Shown in pieces: positions 20,846 to 20,877 of a stretch of DNA of 20,877 nucleotides. Position 1 is the stretch's first letter. Each line of letters starts with the position of its first letter. The position numbers were made by a program, and so were the translations under genes. Below the pieces are notes generated by a model, which was not told where the DNA came from, searched no databases, and worked only from the letters and a program-made list of their open reading frames with translations. The DNA is from a virus, in IMG/VR virus record IMGVR_UViG_3300007735_000458, positions 1-20,877 of that record; one strand, 5' to 3'.

Positions 20846-20877
20846 CCCGTTCTGTAATCCCTAAATGGATTAACGGG
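20846..20877 (-). promoter_or_regulatory. Conserved hairpin at the head of the early cassette (right)
   Basis: CCCGTT (20846-20851) pairs with AACGGG (20872-20877) and AATCC (20856-20860) with GGATT (20867-20871), with a four-base bulge and loop CTAAAT on the plus strand. The 20846-20848 arm is part of the ribosome binding site of the 66-aa gene. The window ends at the outer base of this hairpin. Confidence 0.55.

Noticed and set aside
1-20877. Simple head-to-tail concatemer of one genome
   Set aside because: The two copies differ throughout at the DNA level and by one small gene, so they are not the same genome read twice.
1-20877. Integrated prophage with attachment sites, tRNA, CRISPR array or diversity-generating element
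   Set aside because: No integrase, tRNA, att-like flanks, spaced repeats or reverse transcriptase are visible in the window.

Overview
The window is bacteriophage DNA. It carries a tightly packed set of tailed-phage (siphovirus-type) genes, all on the minus strand, so biological order runs from the high-coordinate end to the low-coordinate end. I see no host gene, tRNA, rRNA, integrase, repressor or polymerase. The base composition is moderate (mid-40s percent GC by eye, not computed). The module types (HNH next to the large terminase, protease fused to capsid protein, r1t-like holin, Erf/Rad52-like annealing protein with a C-terminal zinc knuckle) resemble the very small (about 15 kb) phages of actinobacteria. 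A low-GC, possibly freshwater, actinobacterial host is my inference, not something the sequence proves.

The most striking layout fact is that one complete phage genome unit of about 15.1 kb (window end down to 5761) is followed, after a 64-base regulatory gap, by the start of a second related but clearly diverged unit (5696 down to 1). The block 1..5696 is collinear, gene for gene, with about 15077..20839. The TerL proteins look more than 90% identical, while the DNA differs at roughly one base in six or seven. This is therefore not a simple concatemer of one genome. It is either two different phages joined head to tail (tandem prophages or a mixed concatemer) or an assembly join between two co-occurring phages.

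Right unit in order of transcription: an early cassette (20839 to 18161) of a 66-aa protein, a single-pass membrane peptide, a DUF6378-like protein, a CxxC zinc protein, an annealing protein, a double zinc-ribbon protein, an FmdB-like zinc ribbon, a small HTH-like protein, a 157-aa protein and a 33-aa peptide. Next come a secreted transglycosylase-like enzyme, HNH endonuclease and large terminase. The head genes follow (portal, protease-capsid fusion), then connectors, tail terminator, tail tube, and a tail assembly chaperone made through a -1 frameshift. After that come a 154-aa protein, tape measure, tail-tip protein and fibre. The unit ends with an M15-like endolysin, holin, a second membrane protein, a basic/acidic protein and a PD-(D/E)XK-type nuclease. 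Most genes overlap by ATGA, GTGA, TAATG, TTGA or longer overlaps, which indicates one translationally coupled operon.

The left unit repeats the early cassette through the first 292 codons of portal, then runs off the window. Several real genes are short (33 to 57 aa): two FmdB-like ribbons, two membrane peptides and one 33-aa peptide. Regulatory structure is concentrated at the head of each early cassette, where a hairpin is preserved by changed but still pairing bases. No gene-free stretch longer than 300 bases exists.
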